From NCBI GenBank assembly GCA_016189845.1, contig JACPRT010000168.1, forward strand, positions 1-5,850: DNA of 5,850 nucleotides, given 5' to 3'. Under the pieces are notes generated by a model, which worked only from the letters and a program-made list of their open reading frames with translations, was not told the origin of the DNA and searched no databases. The translations under genes and the position numbers were made by a program. The DNA is from Chloroflexota bacterium (GTDB lineage Bacteria > Chloroflexota > Dehalococcoidia > Lucifugimonadales > Lucifugimonadaceae). This document shows, one piece after another, positions 1 to 5,850 of the stretch; positions within the stretch are counted from its first letter, which is position 1, and every line of letters starts with the position of its first letter.

Positions 1-2355
1 CCCACTGGGACGACGCCAGCGCGGACAGTCTCCCCGATCCCGTCTACGCCGACGGCAACAAGGCAGACGGTCATCCCATCGACGGCAAGCACGAGTCCAG
101 CGCCCCGCCCGCGTCCACCGGCGCCTACGGCCACGGCGGTCCCGCCCACGGCGACCCCGATCGTTCCCGGGTTGCCGTCAGCGCTCCAAACACCCGGCGC
201 CCTGCTTCAGACGCCCGAGGCCCTCCTGCAAACACCTGCCGCGCTCCTCCAGACGCCCGTGGCGCTTCTACAGACGCCAGTAGCGGCGGTCAAAACGGTC
301 TGGGCGAAGGCGCGGTTGGAAGCGGTCAAGGCGCTGTGGAACCCCTCGCAGGCCGGCCGCGAATGGATGGACGCCTACGATTTCCGGCAGATGGTGGCCC
401 AGCCCGCCTGGTTCGGAAGCACGGGTTTCAGCGGCTATGCCGGCGCCGGGCAGGCCATACCCAGGATCATCATGCACGAGATGAGCCACTCGATGTGGGG
501 AGCGTTCCCGGTGGCCGGCCGGCCGGACCTTACTGGCGAGCAGCTCGCCGACGGCGCCCTCAAGGTCGTCGCCGCGTATCGCGAAGACCTTGCCACATTC
601 CTTCGCCAGCCGCCCGACCGGTTTGAGCCGCTTCGCGACCGCTTCCGGAACATGCCGAACCTCACCGCCGGCGACTATCCGGACCTGCACCACTTCGGTG
701 AGGCCGACATGGTCTCAATGACCGGAGCCGACCTCAGCCTCGTGCCTCCGATCCTGCGCAAGTACCTCGACGCCTTCTACGGCGACGGCGCGATCGGCGG
801 GCACGACTTCGCGGACTGGGAAGTAGCGCTTCGCTGGTGGAACGATCTCGGCGACGCCGACCGCCATGCGGCCGGGGAGGTGTTCGGCCTTCAGCATTTC
901 CCGCTTGATGCTTATCGGTCCTTGCGAACGGGTGAGAGGTCGAAGTTGCCTCGTGGCATGGAGGAAGTACTGGCCGGCGAAGAACGACAGCGCCTGATCG
1001 ATTTCGCCGAGCAGTTGGACGAGGTAAAACAGCTCGAGGGCGCGGCCACCGACGCCGCCGGCGTGAACCGGGGTTTTGACTTCTGGCGCGGCTATCTGAT
1101 CGAGATCAAGGACCTGCACCGGAAGCATCCGGAGACCCTTCGCGGGCGTGAGGGCGCGCAGGCTCGACAGATCGGCAGCGCTTTCGACTTCTACCTGGAG
1201 GTCGAACCACTAGGGGCCGAGCAGCAGGCCGAGCGATACCTTGCCGCGCAGAACGAGCCCTTCGTGAGCGACTTCCCATTCCTGCTCAAGGCGCGTGCGT
1301 TGGTCCGCCTGTTTGCCGGTGTTGGGCAGGGGGCGGAAGCGAGCGAGGAGATCGGCGGAATCGTCGCGGGCTATGCGAAGCAGCTTGCCGGCTTCGCGAG
1401 GGAGGCCGACGAAGTTGTCGCCGCGGCACACCGCAGCCCCTCGGAAGGCGGCGCGCGGCTGGAAAAATTCCTCGCTGGCCTCTCCGACGACGATGTGCGG
1501 TCGTCCCTGGGGACCGTGCTGGACCTCATGCGGGAGGACGACCGGGCCGCGACTGGCGACGCAATGAGGAACCTGTCGGTGCCGGGCATCAATCGGCTGC
1601 TGGAACTGCGACCGGAGATCGCCCGGTCCGGCGAGATAGCGCCCGGGCAGCTGCTGGCGACCGTGAACGTCGTCGACGGCGCGACACGCGACCAGCTGAT
1701 CGCGGGGGTCTCGAAACTCGTGCAGCACTCGTCCGGCAACTTCGCGATCGACAGGCCGTACGATGAGGCCGTTTTTGCGCTCCTGGATTCGAAGGCGCGG
1801 AACGATCCCGCGCTTGTGCGGGATGTGTTCAGAGGATCCGGACTACGCGTGCTGCCGTGGATCGAAGGCCATGGCGCCAATGCCGCCTCGGTCTTCGCGA
1901 GTGATCCAAGAGCAGCCGCGAAGCTGATCTTCGACGTCGGCGACCTCCGAAACCCCGCGCCGATGCTGTTGCACGCTCTGGTGGTCGCGGACCCGGAAGT
2001 CGCTGCGCGAGTCGTCGCGGGAGCGGATGCCCTGGACGCCGAGATCGTCGCTCGTTTCTTCAACCAGTTCGTCTATGACGTCTACTGGGCAGACCTCAGG
2101 GCGGGGCCAAAGGTGGACCTGTCCGCCGATGCCACGTTCCTGTCGCGGATCGTCGCGCTAAAGGGACCGAATTGGGCTCTCACGCGGATCGCACAGGGCG
2201 TTTCGATCTATCGCGCCGAAATCGAACGCGGCGAACTGGAAGCGGAATACCTGGCACGCCACGCCGCACTGCTGCAGCGGCTACAGTCGCTCCTTCCTCA
2301 GGTCGACCCCGCGGCGGCGCTACTCCGTCAGATCACGGCCCTCTTGCCGCGGTAG
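1..2355 (+). CDS. Putative secreted zinc metallopeptidase-like protein with Pro/Thr-rich stalk (5' partial)
   Basis: The reading frame is open from the first base to the TAG at 2353-2355, giving 784 visible residues; the true start lies upstream. A TTG at 172 could be called as a start, but no ribosome binding site precedes it and the same frame continues upstream as a coherent Pro/Thr/Ala-rich linker (e.g. PTATAVPPTATP, visible residues 1-57). Then come five LQTP heptads (residues 62-96) and a globular part. At residues 159-163 is HEMSH, preceded by hydrophobic IIM. This fits the HEXXH zinc-protease motif, with two His ligands and a catalytic Glu. A candidate third ligand is the Glu or Asp in FGEAD (residues 233-236), which resembles the distal ExxAD-type ligand region of some gluzincins; this is inference. 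The rest, to residue 784, looks alpha-helical, without membrane segments or a recognised domain. The linker suggests export or surface display, but the signal region is not visible. Family and substrate are unknown. Confidence 0.75.
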   Translation, partial: PTGTTPARTVSPIPSTPTATRQTVIPSTASTSPAPRPRPPAPTATAVPPTATPIVPGLPSALQTPGALLQTPEALLQTPAALLQTPVALLQTPVAAVKTVWAKARLEAVKALWNPSQAGREWMDAYDFRQMVAQPAWFGSTGFSGYAGAGQAIPRIIMHEMSHSMWGAFPVAGRPDLTGEQLADGALKVVAAYREDLATFLRQPPDRFEPLRDRFRNMPNLTAGDYPDLHHFGEADMVSMTGADLSLVPPILRKYLDAFYGDGAIGGHDFADWEVALRWWNDLGDADRHAAGEVFGLQHFPLDAYRSLRTGERSKLPRGMEEVLAGEERQRLIDFAEQLDEVKQLEGAATDAAGVNRGFDFWRGYLIEIKDLHRKHPETLRGREGAQARQIGSAFDFYLEVEPLGAEQQAERYLAAQNEPFVSDFPFLLKARALVRLFAGVGQGAEASEEIGGIVAGYAKQLAGFAREADEVVAAAHRSPSEGGARLEKFLAGLSDDDVRSSLGTVLDLMREDDRAATGDAMRNLSVPGINRLLELRPEIARSGEIAPGQLLATVNVVDGATRDQLIAGVSKLVQHSSGNFAIDRPYDEAVFALLDSKARNDPALVRDVFRGSGLRVLPWIEGHGANAASVFASDPRAAAKLIFDVGDLRNPAPMLLHALVVADPEVAARVVAGADALDAEIVARFFNQFVYDVYWADLRAGPKVDLSADATFLSRIVALKGPNWALTRIAQGVSIYRAEIERGELEAEYLARHAALLQRLQSLLPQVDPAAALLRQITALLPR
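184..288 (+). repeat. Five tandem 21-bp units encoding LQTPxAL-type heptads
   Basis: Five consecutive 21-bp units start at 184, 205, 226, 247 and 268. They encode LQTPGAL, LQTPEAL, LQTPAAL, LQTPVAL and LQTPVAA. The protein repeat is almost perfect, but the DNA is varied: the first Leu is CTC, CTT, CTG, CTC and CTA, and Gln-Thr alternates between CAA ACA and CAG ACG. The array joins the Pro/Thr-rich linker to the globular part of the metallopeptidase-like protein. A Pro in every heptad argues against one continuous coiled coil, so an extended spacer or stalk is more likely. Confidence 0.8.
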
Positions 2356-2360
2356 CGGGC

Positions 2361-4031
2361 CTAATCCTGGGCCTCTTTGCGCTGGGGCCTGCGCTTTGCC
2401 GCAGCGCGGCGCTCGGCTTCCAACCGGCCCAGTTCGTGCGATTCGCTATTGATGTAGGTCATCGCGTCCGCGATCAGGGTGTGACCCGCCTGCTCGCGGA
2501 TGAGGCGGTGCATTTCGAGGCACACTCGCCTGTAATCCGGGTGGCCTTGCGGCGAAGTCCGCAGTTCCAGCATGTGGAAGGCCTCGCGTGCGTTGAGCTG
2601 CATCGTGTATCTGAGCTTGAAGGCGAAAGGAACGGCATATTGCCCTACGTCCGGACCAAGCTCTTGGACCAGCCGTCCATGCAGGCCGGACATCCGGTCC
2701 ATGGCTTTCCGCCACGGTCCGCCCTGCCCCGTGGCTTCGATATCAGCAGGCGTCACGTACCCATGCCGAGTACCAAGGCGCTGCCAGTCGATCGTGAGCA
2801 TCCTGTGCCGCTGGAGGTCGCGGAAGCTGCCGAAGTCGGACAGGAGGTCGAAACGGTAGTAGACCCGCTCCATCCCACGCCCCGGTTTATGTCGCCGGTT
2901 TTTTCGTTCGCCCACGTACGTCCGTATCACGCGTGCACGTTCGTCGGCCGGCATTTGCCGGGCGATTTCCAAAAGCTGATCGTCCGGCAAATCGGTGTAC
3001 GGATAGAGCGCCGCTGCCACGACCCTGGTCTCGGCCTCGCGCTCCCAGTCGACAAGCACGACTTCAGGACGCGCCTGTGGTTCGTCCTGCAATCCGCCGG
3101 CGAGTTCCTTCATCTGTTGCGCGGTTTGCTCGAGGTACCTGGACCAAAGCACGCCACGTTCCGGGAGATCGACACGCCGCATGAACGATTGCACGACCTT
3201 CCTGAGCTCGTGGAGCATCAGGTTGGCGTAGCTACGCACCTCTTCCAGGGGGTGCGCTCGCATGCGCAGGAGCATTGCCTCGTACGCCTGCCCGGTCGCA
3301 AAGATCCCGACGTTGGATAGCGTCGCTGCGGGCAAGAGTCCCCGCGCCGAGTCGCATGCACGAGCGCGGATCGACGCTCGCATTGCGCCTTCGGCCCCGC
3401 CGGGGACATCGGCGAACTGCTTCTCGTAGAACGGCACGAGCGAGCGCACGATCGACGAATACGTGTCGAAGAGCCAGTCCATGGTCGTTGCGTATACGGC
3501 CGCGAGCTTCGACCCGCTGATCTCCGGCGGTACCAGATACCGGTATCGCTCGCCCAGCCGCTGGTCATAGAAGATGTAGCGCGTGCTCTGCTCCAGATAG
3601 GCCGCAAGGCGCCCCCATTCCAGCACCTTGGTGAGGATGTTCGAGGCCTGCTCGCACGCCAGGTGCGCCCCACCCAGCTGTGCGACCGAGTCATCGCCGA
3701 ACTCGTCGAAGACGCGCTCGTACAACTGCTCCGCCCGCTTGATGCGGACCATCGGATCGTCGGCCGCCACCTGGTCCGCGATCGCAGAGAGGCCGGCTTC
3801 GGGCCGGTTCACGAACTCGTCCAGAAACAGGCGGCGCAGGGACTTCGGCGACCTGCTGTAGCGCGCGAAAAGTGCTCCCTTCACGACCTCTGGCAGATTG
3901 ACCAGAGCGAACACCGGCAGGTCCGTGTTCGTGAAGAACCGGCTTAGGACCTCGATCTCCGCGGGCGTGAAGGATTCCTGGAAATACACGGGTTCAGTGT
4001 GCCAGTTCCCGATCTGTGGCGGGAGGGTCAA
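2361..4031 (-). CDS. thyX: FAD-dependent thymidylate synthase ThyX, long tandem-domain form
   Basis: ThyX methylates dUMP to dTMP with methylene-tetrahydrofolate as carbon donor and FAD/NADPH as reductant, in the cytoplasm. Usual ThyX proteins are about 220-260 residues; this one is 556 and has two ThyX-like halves. In the N-half, GDDSVAQ (112-118) leads to WGRLAAYLEQSTR (139-151), then VPPEI (167-171) and a late LLR (254-256). In the C-half, RHRMLTIDWQRLG (408-420) is followed by YVTPADI (425-431) and NAREAFHMLELR (480-491), the conserved C-terminal helix with the catalytic-type Arg. Against the family signature RHRxxSxNExSxR, the N-half keeps ExSxR and the C-half keeps RHR, so each signature is half degenerate. 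The start is TTG at 4031; an in-frame TGA lies two codons upstream, so no earlier start exists. GTG at 3989 is an alternative. Neither has a strong ribosome binding site. The tail is Arg/Lys-rich (543-552). The gene is convergent with the metallopeptidase-like gene. Confidence 0.85.
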   Translation of the reverse strand: MTLPPQIGNWHTEPVYFQESFTPAEIEVLSRFFTNTDLPVFALVNLPEVVKGALFARYSRSPKSLRRLFLDEFVNRPEAGLSAIADQVAADDPMVRIKRAEQLYERVFDEFGDDSVAQLGGAHLACEQASNILTKVLEWGRLAAYLEQSTRYIFYDQRLGERYRYLVPPEISGSKLAAVYATTMDWLFDTYSSIVRSLVPFYEKQFADVPGGAEGAMRASIRARACDSARGLLPAATLSNVGIFATGQAYEAMLLRMRAHPLEEVRSYANLMLHELRKVVQSFMRRVDLPERGVLWSRYLEQTAQQMKELAGGLQDEPQARPEVVLVDWEREAETRVVAAALYPYTDLPDDQLLEIARQMPADERARVIRTYVGERKNRRHKPGRGMERVYYRFDLLSDFGSFRDLQRHRMLTIDWQRLGTRHGYVTPADIEATGQGGPWRKAMDRMSGLHGRLVQELGPDVGQYAVPFAFKLRYTMQLNAREAFHMLELRTSPQGHPDYRRVCLEMHRLIREQAGHTLIADAMTYINSESHELGRLEAERRAAAKRRPQRKEAQD

Positions 4032-4081
4032 CCGTCACGTTCCGTGGGCACAGCGCGAACCCTTGTGCCATCGGAGGATTC

Positions 4082-4117
4082 GTGTTTCGCTCGATTCTGG
4101 CTAATCTCTGGCTATAA
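4082..4117 (+). other. Possible 11-codon leader ORF overlapping the next start codon
   Basis: A GTG at 4082 opens a short frame encoding MFRSILANLWL, which ends at TAA 4115-4117. Its last base is the A of the ATG at 4117 (TAATG overlap), the arrangement used for translational coupling. GGAGGA at 4073-4078 lies just upstream of the GTG; four bases separate GGAGG from the start, which is tight. The 92-codon ORF that follows has no ribosome binding site of its own, so coupling would explain its expression. So short an ORF could easily be chance. Confidence 0.25.
4096..4114 (+). repeat. 8-bp direct repeat TCTGGCTA with 11-bp period, possible operator
   Basis: TCTGGCTA occurs at 4096-4103 and again at 4107-4114. 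Start-to-start spacing is 11 bp, about one helical turn, and the second copy runs into the TATAAT hexamer. Type II toxin-antitoxin operons are usually autorepressed through short repeats over their promoter, so this could be a leftover operator of the adjacent RelE/Phd locus. That role is inference. Confidence 0.3.
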
Positions 4118-4118
4118 T
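4113..4118 (+). promoter_or_regulatory. Consensus -10 hexamer TATAAT overlapping the start codon
   Basis: A perfect TATAAT sits at 4113-4118, in the least GC-rich stretch of the window. Upstream, TCGATT (4091-4096) with 16-bp spacing is only a 3-of-6 match to a -35 box. Transcription from here would begin near 4124, downstream of the ATG at 4117. It would then fit only a later start, such as the ATG at 4159, or the hexamer is accidental. Confidence 0.25.
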
Positions 4119-4395
4119 GAAGTACGAAATCATTCTTGCTCCTCAGGCGGTCGCTCAGATGAGGAATCTGACCGCCCGCGAACGGGCTAAGTCCAAAGCT
4201 GATGAATGGCTAGTCGGTGAAATCATCATCACCCGGCACGGCAAGCCTGCGGGGCTGCTGATCGGATTTCGCTCAGAAGACGACTGGTTTGAGTATCGGC
4301 TCGAGAAAGACGCTCGGTTCTTGAAGCGAATCGCAGCGGCAAGGCGCAGCCTGGCCGCGGGCAAGGGGAAGCGGCTGGAAGAGCTATCAGGCTGA
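4117..4395 (+). CDS. RelE/ParE-Phd toxin-antitoxin chimera, probable deletion remnant
   Basis: The 92-residue product joins recognisable pieces of two families. Residues 1-25 (MKYEIILAPQAV...ARERAK) look like the N-terminal strand and helix of a RelE/ParE mRNA-interferase toxin. Residues 24-33 (AKSKADEWLV) resemble the extreme C-terminus of the same toxins, which often end in a (K)SxADxWL motif. Residues 35-51 (EIIITRHGKPAGLLIGF) are the Phd/YefM antitoxin strand-turn-strand, followed by the toxin-binding tail (EDDWFEYRLEKDARFL, 54-69, then an Arg/Lys-rich helix). The toxin core of about 55 residues and the antitoxin's DNA-binding N-terminus are missing. The order is that of a relE-phd operon, so in-frame deletions of an ancestral pair are the simplest origin. 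Neither toxin nor repressor activity is expected, though the tail might still bind a RelE toxin. Base composition is visibly less GC-rich than its neighbours. A genuinely new fused antitoxin is the alternative. Confidence 0.65.
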   Translation: MKYEIILAPQAVAQMRNLTARERAKSKADEWLVGEIIITRHGKPAGLLIGFRSEDDWFEYRLEKDARFLKRIAAARRSLAAGKGKRLEELSG

Positions 4396-4412
4396 AAAGC
4401 AGCCCGGACTGC
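4395..4412 (-). terminator. Short hairpin plus T-run after pdhC
   Basis: Read on the minus strand, 4412 to 4395 is GCAGT-CCGG-GCTGC followed by TTTT. It forms a five-pair stem (one G-T wobble) with a four-base loop, starting 18 bases after the pdhC stop. It also overlaps the last base of the facing toxin-antitoxin remnant's stop codon. It is short for an intrinsic terminator, but it is the only candidate between the two convergent genes. Confidence 0.4.
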
Positions 4413-4430
4413 GCTGGTCAAGACCGTCCG

Positions 4431-5732
4431 CTAGACGAGGAGGGAAACCGGGTTTTCGAGCGCCTTCTTGACCTCGACCAGGAACACCGCCGCTTCTGCG
4501 CCGTCGGCCACACGATGATCGATGGATACGGTGGCCTTCATGATCTCCGCCACGACGATCGCGTCGTCCCGGACCACGGGCGTCTTAGTCACCCGCCCCA
4601 CGGCGAGAATTCCCGACTGCGGCGGCACGATGATGGCGACGAACTGGTCGACCTCGAACATCCCGAGGTTGCTGGTGCTGAAAGTCGCGCCGGTCAGCTC
4701 TTCCTGCGTCAGCTTGCCGCTGCGTGCCTTCTCGCCCAGCGCTCGCGATGACGCGGCGATCTCCTTCAGGGTCTTGCTCTCGCAGCCCAGCACGGCGGGG
4801 ACGATAAGGCCGGCCTCCAGTGCGATCGCCACGCCGATGTTGATCTTCGGGTGATTGACGAGTTTGTCGCCGTCGAAGAACGAATTGAACTTCGGGTACT
4901 TCTTTAGCGCCATGGCGGATGCCTTGAGGACGAAGTCGTTGACGCTGATGCGAACGCCTTCTGCCTCGAGAGCCTCGTTCAGCTGCTTTCTAATCTTCAT
5001 AGCTTCGGACATGTCGATCGAGGCGGTGACATAGAAATGCGGGATCTGGGTCTTGCTGCGCACCGTGACCCTGGCGATGGCCTGGCGCATGCTCGTGAGC
5101 TGTGTGGTCTCGCTTGCCGCCGGAGCGGCCGGCCTCGCAGGCGCTCCAGGCGCCGCCTCCGCCCTTGCCGGCGCGGCTTCGCGCGCTGGCCCGGCGGCGA
5201 GCGCCTTCTCGACGTCGTCGCGAGTGATCCTTCCACCGGGGCCGGTCCCCTTGACGGTCGACAGGTCGATGCCGTGCTGGTCCGCCAGCTTCCTGGCCAC
5301 CGGCGACGCCTTCATGCGCTCGGCCGACTCCGCGGGCGCTGCCGCACGCTCGGCTCGCTCCTCCTCAGCCCTGGCGGGCGCCGCCTTCCTCGGCTCGGCC
5401 GGCGCCTTCCCTTCAGGCGCCTCTGCCCTCTTCTCAGGCGCCGCCTCGGGTTTTTTGACTGGTGCTGCCCCGGCCGCCTCCGGCAGCTGGTCGTTGGGAT
5501 CGCCGATGTAGGCGATCAGCTGCCCGACCGGGACCTTCTGGCCTTCCGGGACGACGATCTTGCGCAGGACTCCTGCGCCGTAGGCCTCCATCTCGACGAC
5601 GGCCTTGTCGGTCTCGATCTCGGCGAGGATGTCTCCCCGCTTGACCGGATCGCCTTCCATCTTCAGCCATTTGGCGACGGCGCCTTCGGTCATATCGGCG
5701 CCCATCGATGGCATGGTGACTTCGGTTATCAC
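4431..5732 (-). CDS. pdhC: Dihydrolipoamide acetyltransferase, E2 of the pyruvate dehydrogenase complex
   Basis: E2 forms the core of the complex and moves the acetyl group from E1 through a swinging lipoyl arm to coenzyme A, making acetyl-CoA. All family modules are present in 433 residues. There is one lipoyl domain (1-77) with the lipoylated Lys43 in ETDKAVVEMEA. An Ala/Pro/Glu/Lys-rich flexible linker follows (about 82-138), then a peripheral subunit-binding domain (140-177; SPVARKLADQHGID, then GTGPGGRITRDDV). A second Ala/Pro linker (178-207) leads to the catalytic domain (208-433). That domain has FSTSNLG (351-357) and the active-site DHRVADG (405-411), with catalytic His406 and Asp410. 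It starts at GTG 5732, behind a good ribosome binding site, and lies 25 bp after pdhB, so the two are co-transcribed. A branched-chain or 2-oxoglutarate E2 is possible from sequence alone, but the E1 beta neighbour and lipoyl motif favour the pyruvate or an acetoin-type complex. Confidence 0.93.
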   Translation of the reverse strand: MITEVTMPSMGADMTEGAVAKWLKMEGDPVKRGDILAEIETDKAVVEMEAYGAGVLRKIVVPEGQKVPVGQLIAYIGDPNDQLPEAAGAAPVKKPEAAPEKRAEAPEGKAPAEPRKAAPARAEEERAERAAAPAESAERMKASPVARKLADQHGIDLSTVKGTGPGGRITRDDVEKALAAGPAREAAPARAEAAPGAPARPAAPAASETTQLTSMRQAIARVTVRSKTQIPHFYVTASIDMSEAMKIRKQLNEALEAEGVRISVNDFVLKASAMALKKYPKFNSFFDGDKLVNHPKINIGVAIALEAGLIVPAVLGCESKTLKEIAASSRALGEKARSGKLTQEELTGATFSTSNLGMFEVDQFVAIIVPPQSGILAVGRVTKTPVVRDDAIVVAEIMKATVSIDHRVADGAEAAVFLVEVKKALENPVSLLV

Positions 5733-5740
5733 GGGCTAGA

Positions 5741-5748
5741 CTCCCCCC
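5741..5748 (-). promoter_or_regulatory. Ribosome binding site of pdhC
   Basis: On the minus strand GGGGGGAG precedes the GTG start of pdhC; eight bases separate the GGAG core from the start codon. This supports choosing GTG 5732 over the downstream in-frame ATG codons (Met7, Met10), which would cut into the first strand of the lipoyl domain. Confidence 0.6.
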
Positions 5749-5757
5749 AAAACCCCG

Positions 5758-5850
5758 CTAGATCCCGTAGGCCTCGCTGATCGCCGCGACTATCCGCCCC
5801 GTGTCCGGGATCACCAGCTGTTCGAGCGGACGTGAATACGGCGCCGGTAC
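5758..5850 (-). CDS. pdhB: Pyruvate dehydrogenase E1 component, beta subunit (C-terminal end only)
   Basis: The last 30 codons plus the TAG stop of a gene entering from the right edge are visible. The peptide VPAPYSRPLEQLVIPDTGRI and the rest (VAAISEAYGI) match the usual C-terminus of E1 beta subunits of 2-oxo acid dehydrogenases: a Pro-Tyr motif, LE, a V-(I/L)-P turn and a final helix with IV-A-A. E1 beta with E1 alpha binds thiamine diphosphate, decarboxylates pyruvate and acetylates the lipoyl group of E2. It sits 25 bp before pdhC on the same strand, the normal pdhA-pdhB-pdhC order. The call rests on a short tail and on context; the 2-oxo acid specificity cannot be read from it. Confidence 0.8.
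   Translation of the reverse strand, partial: VPAPYSRPLEQLVIPDTGRIVAAISEAYGI

Noticed and set aside
172..174. TTG as the start codon of the metallopeptidase-like gene.
   Set aside because: No Shine-Dalgarno sequence lies ahead of it, and the same frame is open and compositionally continuous upstream to the window edge, so the gene is more likely 5'-truncated by the window.
3..626. A second open frame (+, frame 3) from the left edge to 626. Its first part reads as plausible protein (HWDDASADSLPDPVYADGNK) and has high third-position GC up to about 175.
   Set aside because: The overlapping frame 1 gives a typical PTATP-type linker that runs without a break into the LQTP repeats and the HEMSH domain. 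Downstream of about 300, frame 3 becomes Arg-rich noise. A frameshift within 1-290 cannot be fully excluded without the upstream sequence.
1371..2063. A 230-codon minus-strand ORF inside the metallopeptidase-like gene.
   Set aside because: It is Ser/Ala/Arg-rich with no recognisable motif, as expected for the antisense of a GC-rich gene. The plus-strand frame is continuous and contains the motifs.
2389..2404. Hairpin CTGCG-CTTTGC-CGCAG as a terminator for the metallopeptidase-like gene.
   Set aside because: It lies within the Arg/Lys-rich coding end of thyX and has no following T-run; a five-base stem is common by chance in GC-rich DNA.
2172..3320. A 382-codon plus-strand ORF running over the end of the metallopeptidase-like gene and antisense to thyX.
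   Set aside because: It has no family resemblance, while the minus strand carries clear ThyX motifs over the same bases.
5037..5780. Long plus-strand ORFs antisense to pdhC (247 and 152 codons).
   Set aside because: They are Arg/Leu- or Ala/Ser-rich mirror frames of the Ala/Pro linker regions of E2. The E2 frame contains all expected domains.

Overview
This GC-rich window carries parts or all of five protein genes packed almost without gaps. It looks like the chromosome of a free-living bacterium, not a phage or plasmid. Two traits point, with modest confidence, to Chloroflexota or a relative. One is a Pro/Thr-rich linker of the PTATP type in a putative extracellular protein. The other is a thymidylate synthase ThyX of about 550 residues that holds two ThyX-like halves. 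No rRNA, tRNA, CRISPR array, IS element or prophage gene was seen.

Layout, left to right. Positions 1-2355 (+) are the 3' part of a large gene whose start lies outside the window. It encodes a Pro/Thr-rich stalk, five LQTP heptad repeats, a domain with an HEMSH (HEXXH) zinc-protease-type motif, and a long helix-rich C-terminal region. Its stop is only 5 bp from the stop of the convergent tandem-domain thyX gene (4031-2361, -). An 85-bp divergent intergenic region follows, with a direct repeat, a consensus TATAAT and a possible 11-codon leader ORF. Next is a 92-codon ORF (4117-4395, +) that reads as an in-frame remnant of a RelE-Phd toxin-antitoxin locus: toxin N-terminus, toxin C-terminus and antitoxin C-terminal half in one chain. 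A short hairpin-plus-T-run, placed as a terminator for the pdh operon, separates it from pdhC (5732-4431, -), the E2 dihydrolipoyl acetyltransferase. Upstream of pdhC lies the last 30 codons of the E1 beta gene pdhB (5850-5758, -), which continues past the window.

How they work together: pdhB-pdhC form an operon for the pyruvate dehydrogenase complex, which feeds acetyl-CoA into central metabolism. ThyX makes dTMP with FAD and methylene-tetrahydrofolate. The metalloprotease-like gene and the toxin-antitoxin remnant look like unrelated accessory neighbours. The two points most worth a second look are the way the ThyX signature is split between its two halves and the three-piece RelE/Phd chimera.
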